From: Mycolicibacterium fallax
GTDB taxonomy: Bacteria > Actinomycetota > Actinomycetes > Mycobacteriales > Mycobacteriaceae
Direction: 5' to 3'
Assembly: GCF_010726955.1 (NCBI RefSeq)
Contig: NZ_AP022603.1
Coordinates: 2,604,001-2,668,000 of the forward strand
DNA: 64,000 nucleotides
Made by a program: the position numbers and the translations under genes. The notes under the pieces were generated by a model. It was not told the DNA's origin. It saw only the letters and a program-made list of their open reading frames with translations, and ran no database searches. This document shows positions 43,199 through 52,181 of this stretch, piece by piece (the first letter of the stretch is position 1; each line of letters starts with the position of its first letter).

Positions 43199-43227
43199 TT
43201 GACAGTGTTGCTACAGAGGTTTATGAG
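43199..43227 (+). promoter_or_regulatory. SigA-type promoter of the secreted glycosidase gene
   Basis: TTGACA at 43199-43204, a 17-bp spacer and TATGAG at 43222-43227, embedded in an unusually AT-rich stretch for this genome. Transcription should start near 43234, leaving about 30 nt of leader with GAAAGGG before GTG 43266. Confidence 0.7.
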
Positions 43228-43265
43228 TTAGTTGCATTAATGACTCTGACGCCGAAAGGGCGCCC

Positions 43266-44345
43266 GTGAGGAAACCGGCCGAATTTCTCCGGCGCGCCGC
43301 CGCCGGCGCCGCCGCGGTGCTGCTGGCCGCGGTCACCGCGGCGACGGCCGGGCTGCCGTCGGCGCAGGCGGCCGGCCGCGATCTGCTGGCCGGCGCGATC
43401 GCCAACACCAAGGGCTCCTACCTGGTCTACAACTTCGGCAGTGGTTTCCCGGCGCCGATGCTCAACGCCGGCGGCAACTGGTACGAGGCCAACAACGGTG
43501 GCCGGGTGATGATCATCAAGAACGCCTCGTCCCGGCTGACCCCGCGGCTGCTGGTCGACTCGCACGCCGGGGCCCAGAGCCGCTGCGAACGCGATCCGCG
43601 GGCCCGCACCGGCGAGGGGTTGATGCAGGCCTCGGAGACCTACGCCCCGGTCGCCGCCTGGCAGGCGCTGGGCGCGCCGACCATCGCGGTCAACGCGAAC
43701 TTCTTCGACGTGCGCGGCCAGAAGGGCGGCTCGTGGAAGTCCACCGGGTGCTCCTCGCCGCTGGGCGCCTACGTCGACAACACCCGCGGGATGGGCAAGG
43801 CCAACGCCGCGGTCACCGGCAACATCGCCTACGCGGGCAAGCAGGGGCTGTCCGGGGGCAATGAGCACTGGACGCCGCTGAGCACGATGATCCTGCCGGT
43901 CTCCGGGGCGCCCAGCGTCATCGCGCCGCGGCACGGCCAGGACTACGACGCCGCCGGACCGGTCATCAACGACCTGGTCGGCCGGGGCAGCCGGTTCGTC
44001 GCGGTCGCCGGGATCGGGCTGCTGGCTCCCGGCGACACCGGCCAGCTCAACGACGGCGGCCCGTCGGCGGCCCGCACCGCGATCGCCTACAACCGCCAGC
44101 GCGACGAGTTCTACGTGTTCCAGGGCGGCTCCTACACGCCCGACCAGATTCAGGACCTGTTCCGCGCGATGGGCTCGGACACCGCGATCCTGCTCGACGG
44201 CGGCGGATCCTCGGCGATCGTGCTGCGCCGCGACACCGGCGGCATGTGGGCGGGCGCCGGCGTGCCGAAGGGTTCCTGCGACACCTATCAGGTGCTCTGC
44301 GATTCGCGGGAGCGGGCGCTGCCGAGCTGGCTCGGCTTCGCCTGA
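43266..44345 (+). CDS. Secreted phosphodiester glycosidase (NAGPA/DUF2233 family)
   Basis: 359-aa protein with a long Sec signal peptide (about 1-36, ending SAQAA). The family's C-terminal signature DTAILLDGGGSSAIVLRR, with the Asp-Gly-Gly-Gly-Ser metal/substrate site, and the central VNANFFDVRG and LNDGGPSAARTAIAYN show a phosphodiester glycosidase related to the mammalian uncovering enzyme and to bacterial exopolysaccharide-associated exported proteins. Four cysteines (SRCERD, TGCSSP, GSCDTY, VLCDSR) fit two disulfides. It has a strong promoter of its own. Substrate may be a cell-wall sugar phosphodiester; this is inference. Confidence 0.86.
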   Translation: MRKPAEFLRRAAAGAAAVLLAAVTAATAGLPSAQAAGRDLLAGAIANTKGSYLVYNFGSGFPAPMLNAGGNWYEANNGGRVMIIKNASSRLTPRLLVDSHAGAQSRCERDPRARTGEGLMQASETYAPVAAWQALGAPTIAVNANFFDVRGQKGGSWKSTGCSSPLGAYVDNTRGMGKANAAVTGNIAYAGKQGLSGGNEHWTPLSTMILPVSGAPSVIAPRHGQDYDAAGPVINDLVGRGSRFVAVAGIGLLAPGDTGQLNDGGPSAARTAIAYNRQRDEFYVFQGGSYTPDQIQDLFRAMGSDTAILLDGGGSSAIVLRRDTGGMWAGAGVPKGSCDTYQVLCDSRERALPSWLGFA

Positions 44346-44349
44346 GCCG

Positions 44350-45054
44350 CTACCCGCGCACCTTCGCCACGGCCTTGACCAGCAGGTCGCCCAGCAACTT
44401 GGGGTCCTCGGAGCCCTGAACCATCACCGAGGTGCGCGGGCTCAGCACGGCGACCAGGGTGTAGGTCTCGATGGTGCGGCTGGCACCGCCCTCGGTGCCC
44501 TCGATCCGGCTCCTGGTCGCCAGGGTGCCCGCGCCGGGGATCTGCGGGGCCGGGATCGCCTCGGCGGTGCCGGTCATCGAACCGGGCGAATTCATCGCGA
44601 CCTTCGTGCAGCCGGGCGCGACCAGCGGATCCGGGCCGGGCAGCGGCATCCGCGCCGCCAGCACCGAGATGGTCCGCGGCTCACTCGAGCGGATCCCGGC
44701 GGTCTCGGAGCCCTCGGTCATCCGAAACGGCTCGGCCAGCGATCGGCACCGCGGCGGGTCGTAGCTGATCGGCACCGCGCGATGCATGCCGGCCAGCTGC
44801 TCGGCCTCCTCGCGCGACACCACCGCCTTCGGCAGGCCCGCGGCGACATAGCCGGCCGGGAAGATGTCGGCGGCCTCGCTGAGCCGCCCGACGTCCAGAT
44901 CCCCGTCGGGCGCTCCGCCGGCAATGGCGGGGACCGCGGACTGGGTGCCGCCGGCCTCGGCCCCGCCGGAGTCGGATCCGCCGCAGCCGGCGAGCAGCCC
45001 GCCCAGCACGGCGGCGGTCAGCGCGACGGCGGGGACTCCGGCTCCGATTCGCAT
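44350..45054 (-). CDS. DUF5642 lipoprotein
   Basis: 234-aa exported lipoprotein from ATG 45054. The signal peptide ends in the lipobox GLLAGC (Cys about 24) followed by a Gly/Ser/Ala-rich flexible linker. The mature domain begins PDGDLDVGRLSEAADIFPAGY, the DUF5642 start, and has two cysteines (PRCRSL and PGCTKV) likely to be bridged. The family is confined to mycobacteria and relatives and has no known activity. It is convergent with the glycosidase gene, 4 nt between stops, and its upstream region is the 16-bp minisatellite at 45078-45189, so the repeats may lie in its promoter. Confidence 0.82.
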   Translation of the reverse strand: MRIGAGVPAVALTAAVLGGLLAGCGGSDSGGAEAGGTQSAVPAIAGGAPDGDLDVGRLSEAADIFPAGYVAAGLPKAVVSREEAEQLAGMHRAVPISYDPPRCRSLAEPFRMTEGSETAGIRSSEPRTISVLAARMPLPGPDPLVAPGCTKVAMNSPGSMTGTAEAIPAPQIPGAGTLATRSRIEGTEGGASRTIETYTLVAVLSPRTSVMVQGSEDPKLLGDLLVKAVAKVRG

Positions 45055-45077
45055 CCCGTCAGCGTAGTTTCCCGAGT

Positions 45078-45189
45078 GGAGTGCCCCCGCGACGGAGTGT
45101 CCCCGCGACGGAGTGTCCCCGCGACGGAGTGTCCCCGCGACGGAGTGTCCCCGCGACGGAGTGTCCCCGCGACGGGGTGCCCCGTCTGC
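45078..45189. repeat. 16-bp tandem minisatellite, seven units
   Basis: Units of GGAGTGTCCCCGCGAC start at 45078, 45094, 45110, 45126, 45142, 45158 and 45174. The five units from 45094 to 45173 are identical; the first differs at one base and the last (GGGGTGCCCCGTCTGC) has decayed, and a further partial unit begins at 45190. The array fills the 155-nt spacer between the DUF5642 start and the TB18.5-like stop. Identity of the central units suggests recent expansion and possible copy-number variation between strains. Confidence 0.92.
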
Positions 45190-45209
45190 GGAGTGCCCCG
45201 CGGCCGCCC

Positions 45210-45653
45210 TCAGCCGGCGGCGAGCCGCTCGGCGCGGCTCTTCAGCGCGCCGGCCAGGTGCTCGAGCACGTCGTTGGCCACCTTCTTGACCATCATCGCC
45301 GGCACCCCGGGCATCGAGGTCTCGACGTCGAGGTCGACGGTCAGCAGCGCGGTGGGGCCCATCGCCACCACCGAGAACAGCTGTTCCTGCTTGGCGAACA
45401 TGTCGCCCTGCTGCAGCACGGTCTGGATCTGGTTCTCACCCGGGTAGTACACCGCCTGAATGAAGGTGCCCTCGAAGCCCTGCACCTTCATGTCCAGGCG
45501 CAGCTGACTGGGCCGGCCGTCGTTGTAGCGATGCAGCACCCAGCAGCCGAGGACCTCGTCGTTCCACTGCGGATACGCCTCGAAGTCGGCGACGATCGAC
45601 ATGATCAGGGCGGCGTCCGCGGTGACCTCGACGGTCTTGCTCACGATGGGCAT
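45210..45653 (-). CDS. SRPBCC (START-like) protein, TB18.5 / Rv0164 homologue
   Basis: 147-aa cytosolic protein with a SRPBCC/polyketide-cyclase-like fold, closely colinear with TB18.5 of M. tuberculosis: MPIVSKTVEVTADAA, IVADFEAYPQWNDEV, VYYPGENQIQTVLQQG and VLEHLAGALKSRAERL are all conserved. The fold binds hydrophobic ligands in a deep cavity; the M. tuberculosis protein is a known T-cell antigen of unknown function. ATG 45653 lies 9 nt after the stop of the TetR gene on the same strand, so the two are probably cotranscribed and the regulator may respond to the ligand carried here. Confidence 0.92.
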   Translation of the reverse strand: MPIVSKTVEVTADAALIMSIVADFEAYPQWNDEVLGCWVLHRYNDGRPSQLRLDMKVQGFEGTFIQAVYYPGENQIQTVLQQGDMFAKQEQLFSVVAMGPTALLTVDLDVETSMPGVPAMMVKKVANDVLEHLAGALKSRAERLAAG

Positions 45654-45662
45654 CAGCAGATC

Positions 45663-46322
45663 TTAGTCCGCCGCCCCGGCGCGGTTGGCGGTCGCGACGC
45701 GGGCGCCCAGCGGCTCCTCGGTCCGGACGGTCTCGTCCCGGATCAGCCCGCGCAGCAGCGCGATGCTGAACTCCTGGGCGACCTCGACGGCGCTGCGCCG
45801 GCCGCTGGCCCGCAACCACCGGTAGGCGCCCAGCGTCATGCCGATGTAGCCCAGCGCCAGCACATGCGAGTCGCACTCGTAGAACTCGCCGCTGGCGATG
45901 CCCCGGTCGATCAACCCGTGCACGTGCTCGTAGACCTGGGTCTCCTTCTCCCGAACCTCGGCGACCTGCTCATCGGTGAACCACTCGGTGATGTAGGGCT
46001 GCTCCTGGAAGTACACCGCCGCGCCCTCGGGGTTCTCCGCGATCTGGGTCAGCAGCCGGACGGTGTACTGGTAGAGCGCCTCGCGGGCGGTCCAGCTCGG
46101 GTCGTCGTGCACGGCGGCCAGGGTGCGTTGGGCGGCCTGGCGGTAGATGTCGAACAGGATCAGCGACTTGCTGGCGTAGTAGTGGTAGACCGTCGCCTTG
46201 TTCAGGCCGACCACCTCGGCGACGTCGTCCATCCGGGTGCCGTGGTAGCCGCGGGCGGCGAACAGCTTGGTGGCAACGTTCAGCAGTTCCTCGCGGCGGG
46301 TGAGTCCATTATCCGAGGACAT
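45663..46322 (-). CDS. TetR-family transcriptional regulator, Rv0158 homologue
   Basis: 219-aa regulator from ATG 46322, with GGGAGA 7-8 nt upstream; longer in-frame starts lack a ribosome-binding site. The N-terminal helix-turn-helix is clear: VATKLFAARGYHGTRMDDVAEVVGLNKATVYHYY (seen as RGYHGTRMDDVAE and LNKATVYHYYASK). The C-terminal ligand-binding domain has VYFQEQPYITEWF and ALGYIGMTLGAYRWL. It is divergent from pntA, in the same relation as Rv0158 to pntB/pntA in M. tuberculosis, and a palindrome lies between them at 46362-46375, likely its operator. The inducer is unknown, perhaps an acyl-CoA. Confidence 0.88.
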   Translation of the reverse strand: MSSDNGLTRREELLNVATKLFAARGYHGTRMDDVAEVVGLNKATVYHYYASKSLILFDIYRQAAQRTLAAVHDDPSWTAREALYQYTVRLLTQIAENPEGAAVYFQEQPYITEWFTDEQVAEVREKETQVYEHVHGLIDRGIASGEFYECDSHVLALGYIGMTLGAYRWLRASGRRSAVEVAQEFSIALLRGLIRDETVRTEEPLGARVATANRAGAAD

Positions 46323-46361
46323 GCGGCGGTCTCCCTGCGTTCCGGCCCGAACGGCCACCCA

Positions 46362-46375
46362 ACTAACTGGTTAGT
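46362..46375. promoter_or_regulatory. Palindrome ACTAAC-TG-GTTAGT, probable TetR operator
   Basis: A perfect 6-bp inverted repeat with a 2-nt spacer, 39 nt upstream of the TetR start and 165 nt before pntA. Its size and position fit an autoregulatory TetR-family operator. It shares the AACNNGTT core with the KstR box but has the opposite outer bases, so it is not a KstR site. Confidence 0.6.
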
Positions 46376-46540
46376 AGTCTATCGGTGCGGGCTGCCCCGC
46401 CGTCGACGTGCACTCCCCCGGCCGAACTCGGCGCGGGTGCCCCGTCGATTTGGCCCGGCTTTTACACTGGCACCTTAAAACCGTCGGCAGGCACGTGGCC
46501 GACAGCCTTTCGACGAACCAACCAGATCGGACCGAAATCG

Positions 46541-48067
46541 ATGATCATCGGGATCCCCCGCGAGTCTTCACCTGGTGAGACCCGCGCTGCCGCCACGCCG
46601 CAGACCGTCGGGCAGCTGATCAAGCTCGGCTACGCGGTCGTCGTGGAGAGCGGCGCCGGAGCCGCCTCTAGCTTCGCCGACAGCGCCTACGTGGCCGCGG
46701 GCGCCGAGATCGGGTCGCCCTGGTCCGCCGACATCGTGCTGAAGGTCAACGCCCCCGACGACATCGAGATCGCCCTGCTGCGGGACGGCAGCACCCTGGT
46801 CAGCCTGATCTCCCCGGCGCTGAACCCCGATCTGGTCGCCAAGCTCGGCGACCGCGACATCACCGTGCTGGCGATGGACGCGGTGCCGCGCATTTCCCGC
46901 GCCCAGTCCCTCGACGTGCTGTCCTCGATGGCCAACATCGCCGGCTACCGCGCGGTCGTCGAGGCCGCGCACGCCTTCGGCCGGTTCTTCACCGGCCAGG
47001 TGACCGCGGCGGGCAAGGTCCCGCCGGCCAAGGTGCTGGTCGTCGGCGCCGGCGTGGCCGGCCTGGCCGCCATCGGTGCGGCAGGCAGCCTGGGCGCCAT
47101 CGTCAAAGCCACCGACCCGCGTCCCGAGGTCGCCGACCAGGTGAAGTCGCTGGGCGGCGAGTACGTCTCGGTCGACCCGAACGCCGGCGAGGTCTCGGCG
47201 ACCGGCTACGCCAAGGAGATGGGTGACGACTACAAGGCGCGCGAGGCGGAGTTGTACGCCGAGCTGTGCAAGGACGTCGACATCATCGTCACCACCGCGC
47301 TGATCCCGGGCCGGCCCGCGCCGCGCATCATCACCGCCGACATGGTCGCCTCGATGCGGCCCGGCAGCGTGATCGTCGACATGGCCGCGGCCAACGGCGG
47401 CAACGTCGAGGGCAGCGTCAAGGACCGCTCGGTCGTCACCGACAACGGCGTGACCATCATCGGCTACACCGACCTGGCCGGCCGGCTGCCCGCCCAGGCC
47501 TCACAGCTCTACGGCACCAACCTGGTCAACCTGCTCAAGCTGCTGACCCCGGGTAAGGACGGCGAGCTGGTGCTGGACTTCGACGACGTCGTGCAGCGCT
47601 CGATGACCGTGGTGCGCGCCGGGGAGATCACCTGGCCGCCACCGCCGGTACAGGTCTCGGCCGCCCCGGCGGCGGCCGCGGCCGCCGCGCCCGTCGAGGT
47701 CGCGCCGGCCAAGGAACCGATGTCGACCGGCAGGCGGCTGAGCATCACCTTCGCCGCGGCCGCGCTGGTCTTCCTGCTGCTGGCCCTGTCACCGGCCGTG
47801 CTGCAGGCCCACCTGACGGTGTTCGCGTTGGCCATCGTGATCGGCTACTACGTGATCGGCAACGTTCACCACGCGCTGCACACCCCGCTGATGTCGGTGA
47901 CCAACGCCATCTCCGGCATCATCGTGGTCGGTGCCGTGCTCCAGGTCGGTGAGTCCGACATGGCCATTGCCGCCGTGGCGACCCTGGCCATCCTGTTGGC
48001 CAGCATCAACATCTTCGGCGGTTTCGCGGTGACGCGCCGCATGCTCGCGATGTTCTCCCGCAGCTAG
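46541..48067 (+). CDS. pntA: Proton-translocating transhydrogenase alpha subunit, fused PntA
   Basis: 508-aa protein that combines the NAD-binding domain I and the N-terminal part of membrane domain II. Residues 1-370 resemble alanine dehydrogenase/PntAa ([18 protein letters not shown] near 166, [20 protein letters not shown]). An Ala/Pro linker (about 370-395) leads to three to four membrane helices ([43 protein letters not shown]-type) equal to PntAb. In M. tuberculosis these are separate genes (pntAa, pntAb); here they are fused as in E. coli. With PntB it uses the proton gradient to make NADPH from NADH. ATG 46541 has a weak ribosome-binding site; TACACT near 46464 is a possible -10. Confidence 0.93.
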   Translation: MIIGIPRESSPGETRAAATPQTVGQLIKLGYAVVVESGAGAASSFADSAYVAAGAEIGSPWSADIVLKVNAPDDIEIALLRDGSTLVSLISPALNPDLVAKLGDRDITVLAMDAVPRISRAQSLDVLSSMANIAGYRAVVEAAHAFGRFFTGQVTAAGKVPPAKVLVVGAGVAGLAAIGAAGSLGAIVKATDPRPEVADQVKSLGGEYVSVDPNAGEVSATGYAKEMGDDYKAREAELYAELCKDVDIIVTTALIPGRPAPRIITADMVASMRPGSVIVDMAAANGGNVEGSVKDRSVVTDNGVTIIGYTDLAGRLPAQASQLYGTNLVNLLKLLTPGKDGELVLDFDDVVQRSMTVVRAGEITWPPPPVQVSAAPAAAAAAAPVEVAPAKEPMSTGRRLSITFAAAALVFLLLALSPAVLQAHLTVFALAIVIGYYVIGNVHHALHTPLMSVTNAISGIIVVGAVLQVGESDMAIAAVATLAILLASINIFGGFAVTRRMLAMFSRS

Positions 48068-48099
48068 ACGCCTGCCTACCCGATCGGAACCCCACACCC

Positions 48100-49521
48100 A
48101 TGTTCACCCTGGAAAACACCGCCACCGCGGCCTACGTCGTCGCGGCGCTGCTCTTCGTCCTGTCGCTGGCCGGGCTGTCCAAACACGAGACCTCCCGCGC
48201 CGGCATCAGCTTCGGCATCGTCGGCATGGCCATCGCGCTGATCGCCACCATCGCGCTGGCCATCAAGGATGAACTGCAGCCGCTGGGCCTGGCACTGCTG
48301 TTCGGCGCGATGGCCATCGGTGCAGCCATCGGGCTGTGGAAGGCCAAGGTCGTCGAGATGACCGGCATGCCGGAGCTCATCGCGCTGCTGCACTCGTTCG
48401 TGGGTCTGGCCGCGGTGCTGGTCGGCTGGAACGGCTACCTGCACATCGAGGCCCATCCCGTCGGCGCGGACGCCGTCAAGATGGCGGCCGAGGGCATGCT
48501 CGGCATCCACTCCGCCGAGGTGGTCATCGGCGTCTTCATCGGCGCGGTGACCTTCACCGGTTCGATCGTGGCGAACCTGAAGCTGTCCGCCCGGATGAAG
48601 TCCGCCCCGATGATGCTGCCCGGCAAGAACCTGATCAACGTCGGGACGCTGCTGGTGTTCGTCGCGCTGACGGTGTGGTTCGTCATCGACCCGCAGCTGT
48701 GGCTGCTGGCCGTGGTGACCGTGCTGGCGCTGCTGCTGGGCTGGCATCTGGTCGCCTCCATCGGCGGCGGCGACATGCCGGTGGTCGTCTCGATGCTCAA
48801 CAGCTACTCCGGCTGGGCCGCCGCGGCGGCGGGCTTCCTGCTCGGCAACGACCTGCTGATCATCACCGGCGCGCTGGTCGGCTCCTCCGGTGCCTACCTG
48901 TCCTACATCATGTGCAAGGCGATGAACCGGTCGTTCATCTCCGTCATCGCCGGCGGGTTCGGCATCGAGGCGGGCCCGGCCGAGGACAAGGACTACGGCG
49001 AGCACCGCGAGATCAACGCCGAGGCCGCCGCCGACCTGCTGCGCGGCGCGGACTCGGTGATCATCACCCCCGGCTACGGCATGGCCGTCGCGCAGGCCCA
49101 GTACGGCGTCGCGGACCTGACCCGCAAGCTGCGCGAGCGCGGCGTCAACGTGCGCTTCGGCATCCACCCGGTCGCCGGCCGGCTGCCCGGCCACATGAAC
49201 GTGCTGCTGGCCGAGGCGAAGGTGCCCTACGACATCGTGCTGGAGATGGACGAGATCAACGACGACTTCGACGGCACCTCGGTGGTGCTGGTCATCGGCG
49301 CCAACGACACCGTCAACCCGGCCGCCTCCGAGGATCCCAGCAGCCCGATCGCCGGCATGCCGGTGCTGACGGTGTGGAATGCCGACAATGTCATCGTGTT
49401 CAAGCGCTCGATGGCCTCCGGCTACGCCGGCGTGCAGAACCCGCTGTTCTTCCGGGAGAACACCCAGATGCTGTTCGGCGACGCCCGGGACCGGGTCAAC
49501 GACATCCTGGCCTCGCTCTGA
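48100..49521 (+). CDS. pntB: Transhydrogenase beta subunit PntB
   Basis: 473-aa inner-membrane protein 32 nt downstream of pntA. About eight to nine helices form the rest of domain II ([15 protein letters not shown] and [21 protein letters not shown]), followed by the soluble NADP-binding domain III with [57 protein letters not shown] and the closing [19 protein letters not shown], all standard. With PntA it forms the proton-pumping transhydrogenase. Confidence 0.96.
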   Translation: MFTLENTATAAYVVAALLFVLSLAGLSKHETSRAGISFGIVGMAIALIATIALAIKDELQPLGLALLFGAMAIGAAIGLWKAKVVEMTGMPELIALLHSFVGLAAVLVGWNGYLHIEAHPVGADAVKMAAEGMLGIHSAEVVIGVFIGAVTFTGSIVANLKLSARMKSAPMMLPGKNLINVGTLLVFVALTVWFVIDPQLWLLAVVTVLALLLGWHLVASIGGGDMPVVVSMLNSYSGWAAAAAGFLLGNDLLIITGALVGSSGAYLSYIMCKAMNRSFISVIAGGFGIEAGPAEDKDYGEHREINAEAAADLLRGADSVIITPGYGMAVAQAQYGVADLTRKLRERGVNVRFGIHPVAGRLPGHMNVLLAEAKVPYDIVLEMDEINDDFDGTSVVLVIGANDTVNPAASEDPSSPIAGMPVLTVWNADNVIVFKRSMASGYAGVQNPLFFRENTQMLFGDARDRVNDILASL

Positions 49522-49534
49522 CCCGGCGGGACCG

Positions 49535-49965
49535 GTGACCGGGCCCAGGATCATCGTCCCGGCGTGGATGCGCTCGATGCACGACGAGCATCACTTCGCC
49601 CCGGGGATCCTGGACGGTGACCTGCTGCGCTGCTCGGGCATGCTCGGGCTGCGCCCGGACCTCAGCCTGCCCGCTGACCCCGCCTGCCCGCTGACCCCGC
49701 GGCGCAGTTCACCCAGGCCTTCGAAAACCTGCGCGGACTGCTCGAGCTGGCGTCGCTGACCTTCGCCGACGTCGTCGAGATGACCAGCTATCACGTCGGG
49801 CTGCGGCGGCATTTCGCGGTGTTCGCCGAAGTCAAGGATCGGTTCCTGGAAGCGCCCCACCCGGCCTGGACGGCGGTCGGGGTCGTCGAGCTGGCGGTAC
49901 CCGGGGCGCTGGTGGAGATCGCGCTGACCGCGCGACTGGGTACAGTTGCACCGCCACAAAACTAG
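49535..49965 (+). pseudogene. RidA/YjgF-family gene broken by a 17-bp tandem duplication
   Basis: Starting at GTG 49535, 13 nt after pntB, the frame encodes a RidA-type N-terminus (HHFAPGILDGDLLRCSGMLGLRPDLSLPADP). At 49666-49699 the 17-bp CCTGCCCGCTGACCCCG occurs twice in tandem, shifting the frame by +2; the original frame then stops at 49759. Removing one copy restores a continuous protein through AQFTQAFENLRGLLELA, MTSYHVGLRRHFAVF and the family end EIALTARLG, stopping at 49963-49965. RidA proteins deaminate reactive enamines/imines or bind related metabolites. Both halves remain otherwise intact, so the inactivation is recent, or the repeat may be a slipped-strand switch, or it could be an assembly error. 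Confidence 0.85.
49665..49700. repeat. 17-bp tandem duplication inside the RidA-family gene
   Basis: Two exact copies of CCTGCCCGCTGACCCCG at 49666-49682 and 49683-49699; the period-17 identity extends one base on each side. Because 17 is not a multiple of 3 it causes the frameshift of the surrounding gene. Confidence 0.95.
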
Positions 49966-49976
49966 GAGATGCAACT

Positions 49977-51131
49977 ATGTCCGTCGATCGACTGCTCCCG
50001 TCTGCGGAGGCCGCCGAGCTGATCGCGCTGACCCGCGACATCGCCGAGAAGGTCCTCGACCCGATCGTCGACGAGCACGAACGCACCGAGCGCTATCCCG
50101 ACGGGGTGTTCGCCACCCTCGGTGAGGCCGGCCTGCTGAGCCTGCCGCAGCCCGAGCAGTGGGGCGGTGCCGGACAGCCCTACGAGGTGTACCTGCAGGT
50201 GCTGGAGGAGATCGCGGCCCGCTGGGCGGCGGTCGCGGTGGCGGTCAGCGTGCACAGCCTGTCCTCGCACCCGCTGCTGGCCTTCGGCACCGATGAGCAG
50301 CAGCGGCGCTGGCTGCCGGGGATGCTCTCCGGACAGCAGATCGGCGCCTACAGCCTGTCCGAGCCGCAGGCCGGATCCGATGCGGCCGCGCTGCGCGCCA
50401 CCGCCACCGCCTGCGCCGACGGCTACCTGCTCAACGGCACCAAGGCCTGGATCACCCACGGCGGCATCGCCGACTTCTACACCCTGTTCGCCCGCACCGG
50501 CGACGGCTCACGCGGCATCTCCTGCTTCCTGGTCCCCGGCGACCTGCCCGGGCTGTCCTTCGGCAAGCCCGAGGAGAAGATGGGCCTGGCCGCGGTGCCG
50601 ACCACCTCCGCGTTCTACGACAACGCGCTGGTCGAGCCGGACCGGCTGATCGGCGCGCCGGGGCAGGGCCTGCAGATCGCGTTCAGCGCGCTGGATTCCG
50701 GCCGGCTCGGCATCGCGGCGGTGGCCGTCGGGATCGCCCAGGCCGCCCTGGACGAGGCGGTCCGCTACGGCAATGAGCGCACCACCTTTGGGCGCACCAT
50801 CATCTCCCATCAGGGCCTGGGCTTCCTGGTCGCCGACATGGCCGCCGCGGTGGCCTCGGCCCGGGCCACCTACCTCGACGCCGCCCGCCGGCGCGATGCC
50901 GGGCTGCCGTACTCCCAGCACGCCAGCATCGCCAAGCTGGTCTGCACCGACGCGGCGATGAAGGTGACCACCGACGCGGTGCAGGTGTTCGGCGGGGCCG
51001 GCTACACCCGCGACTACCGGGTCGAGCGCTACATGCGCGAAGCCAAGATCACCCAGATCTTCGAGGGCACCAACCAGATTCAGCGGCTGGTCATCGCCCG
51101 CGGGCTGACCGATTCCGGGGCGAGCCGCTAA
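49977..51131 (+). CDS. Acyl-CoA dehydrogenase
   Basis: 384-aa FAD enzyme of the acyl-CoA dehydrogenase family from ATG 49977, with AGGAG 8-9 nt upstream that overlaps the stop of the RidA remnant. Signature 1 is YSLSEPQAGSDAAAL; the FAD/substrate loop WITHGGIADFYTLF follows; the C-terminal part has QVFGGAGYTRDYRVERYMREAKI and the catalytic Glu in IFEGTNQIQRLVIAR. The length and complete motif set indicate an active beta-oxidation-type dehydrogenase for a short- or branched-chain acyl-CoA. The stop codon overlaps that of the convergent alpha/beta hydrolase. Confidence 0.92.
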   Translation: MSVDRLLPSAEAAELIALTRDIAEKVLDPIVDEHERTERYPDGVFATLGEAGLLSLPQPEQWGGAGQPYEVYLQVLEEIAARWAAVAVAVSVHSLSSHPLLAFGTDEQQRRWLPGMLSGQQIGAYSLSEPQAGSDAAALRATATACADGYLLNGTKAWITHGGIADFYTLFARTGDGSRGISCFLVPGDLPGLSFGKPEEKMGLAAVPTTSAFYDNALVEPDRLIGAPGQGLQIAFSALDSGRLGIAAVAVGIAQAALDEAVRYGNERTTFGRTIISHQGLGFLVADMAAAVASARATYLDAARRRDAGLPYSQHASIAKLVCTDAAMKVTTDAVQVFGGAGYTRDYRVERYMREAKITQIFEGTNQIQRLVIARGLTDSGASR

Positions 51132-52048
51132 GCCGCGAGGAAATCGGTCACCGCGGCCAGGAACTCCTCGGGCCGCTCCACCATCACGCTGTGCCCGGAC
51201 CCGGCGATCACCCGCGGCGGCAGCCCGGCCGCGGTGAACCGCGCGACGTTGGGCCCGGTCGGGGTGATCACGTCACGCTCACCCCAGAGCACCAGCACCG
51301 GGCGGCCGAGCCCGGCCAACCGATCGGCCACCGGACGCACCGCGTTGAGGTCCTCGATGGCGTCGGAGTCGCACACCCCGGTGTGGGTGAGTCGCTGCAG
51401 CGACCGGTAGGCGAAGTCCGGCACCGGGTAATCGGCGGCGAACCCGGTCTGCAGCGAGCTGGTGCTCAGCGCGTCGATACCCCGGAACCGGTCCACCGCC
51501 GGACCGAGCACCGGCGCGCACACCACCGAGCGCATCGCCGGGATCGCCACCAGCCCGGTGTCGCCGTAGGTGTCGACCACCACGACCCGCTCGATGCGCT
51601 CGGGTTCGGCCTCGGCGACCGCGGTCGCCACCCCGCCGCCCATCGAATGCCCGACCAGCGCCGCGCGCCGCACCCCGAGCGCGTCCAGCGCCGCGCGCAC
51701 CGCCGCGGCCTGCCCCTCGGCGCCGTACGCCTGGGCCGCCCGCGGCGCCTCGGAGCCGCCGTGCCCGACCAGGTCGAGGGCGATCACCCGGCGACCGGTG
51801 GCCGCCGCCAGCGCCTCGGCGACCGGCTCCCACCACTGGATCGACGCGGAGTAGCCGTGCAGCAGCACGATCGCCGGGCCGCCGGCGGGGCCGTACTCCC
51901 GGACGTTGAGATCCGGGCCCGGCAGCGCCAGCACCCGGCCCCCGCCGAACGCCTCGGCGGCCCGCTCGGTGCGGGCGACCAGCACCGCGTTGCCGCCCAA
52001 CCCCACCAGCACGACGAGCAGCATCACCGCCAGCACCCTGCGCTTCAC
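51128..52048 (-). CDS. Exported or membrane-anchored alpha/beta hydrolase
   Basis: 306-aa serine hydrolase. An N-terminal hydrophobic helix (about 5-25, VLAVMLLVVLVGLGGNAVL) acts as signal or anchor. The alpha/beta core shows VLLHGYSASIQWW (oxyanion), the nucleophile elbow GHSMGGGVA, LWGERDVITPTGP (Asp) and SGHSVMVERPEEF (His). GTG 52048 is chosen because TAGCGT (plus-strand 52057-52062) lies 8 nt upstream, giving a nearly leaderless start. It is divergent from fadE2 across 133 nt and might release acyl groups that the neighbouring dehydrogenases use; that link is inferred from position only. Confidence 0.87.
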   Translation of the reverse strand: MKRRVLAVMLLVVLVGLGGNAVLVARTERAAEAFGGGRVLALPGPDLNVREYGPAGGPAIVLLHGYSASIQWWEPVAEALAAATGRRVIALDLVGHGGSEAPRAAQAYGAEGQAAAVRAALDALGVRRAALVGHSMGGGVATAVAEAEPERIERVVVVDTYGDTGLVAIPAMRSVVCAPVLGPAVDRFRGIDALSTSSLQTGFAADYPVPDFAYRSLQRLTHTGVCDSDAIEDLNAVRPVADRLAGLGRPVLVLWGERDVITPTGPNVARFTAAGLPPRVIAGSGHSVMVERPEEFLAAVTDFLAA

Positions 52049-52181
52049 GGCCGGTGACGCTACCAGCGGCGGCCGCGGTGCTGTCCAGCGATTTTCCGGC
52101 TCGACCGGGCGCCCACCGGCGGGGTGCGCATTCCGCGGGGACCGTGCGCGCGCACCTCGACGGGTGTCTATCGTGGCGAGC

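Noticed and set aside
45078..45189. CRISPR array
   Set aside because: The 16-bp units are contiguous with no unique spacers, and no cas gene is present; it is a minisatellite.
46362..46375. KstR (cholesterol regulator) box
   Set aside because: The AACNNGTT core fits but the outer positions are A and T reversed compared with the TNNAACNNGTTNNA consensus; a local TetR operator is simpler.
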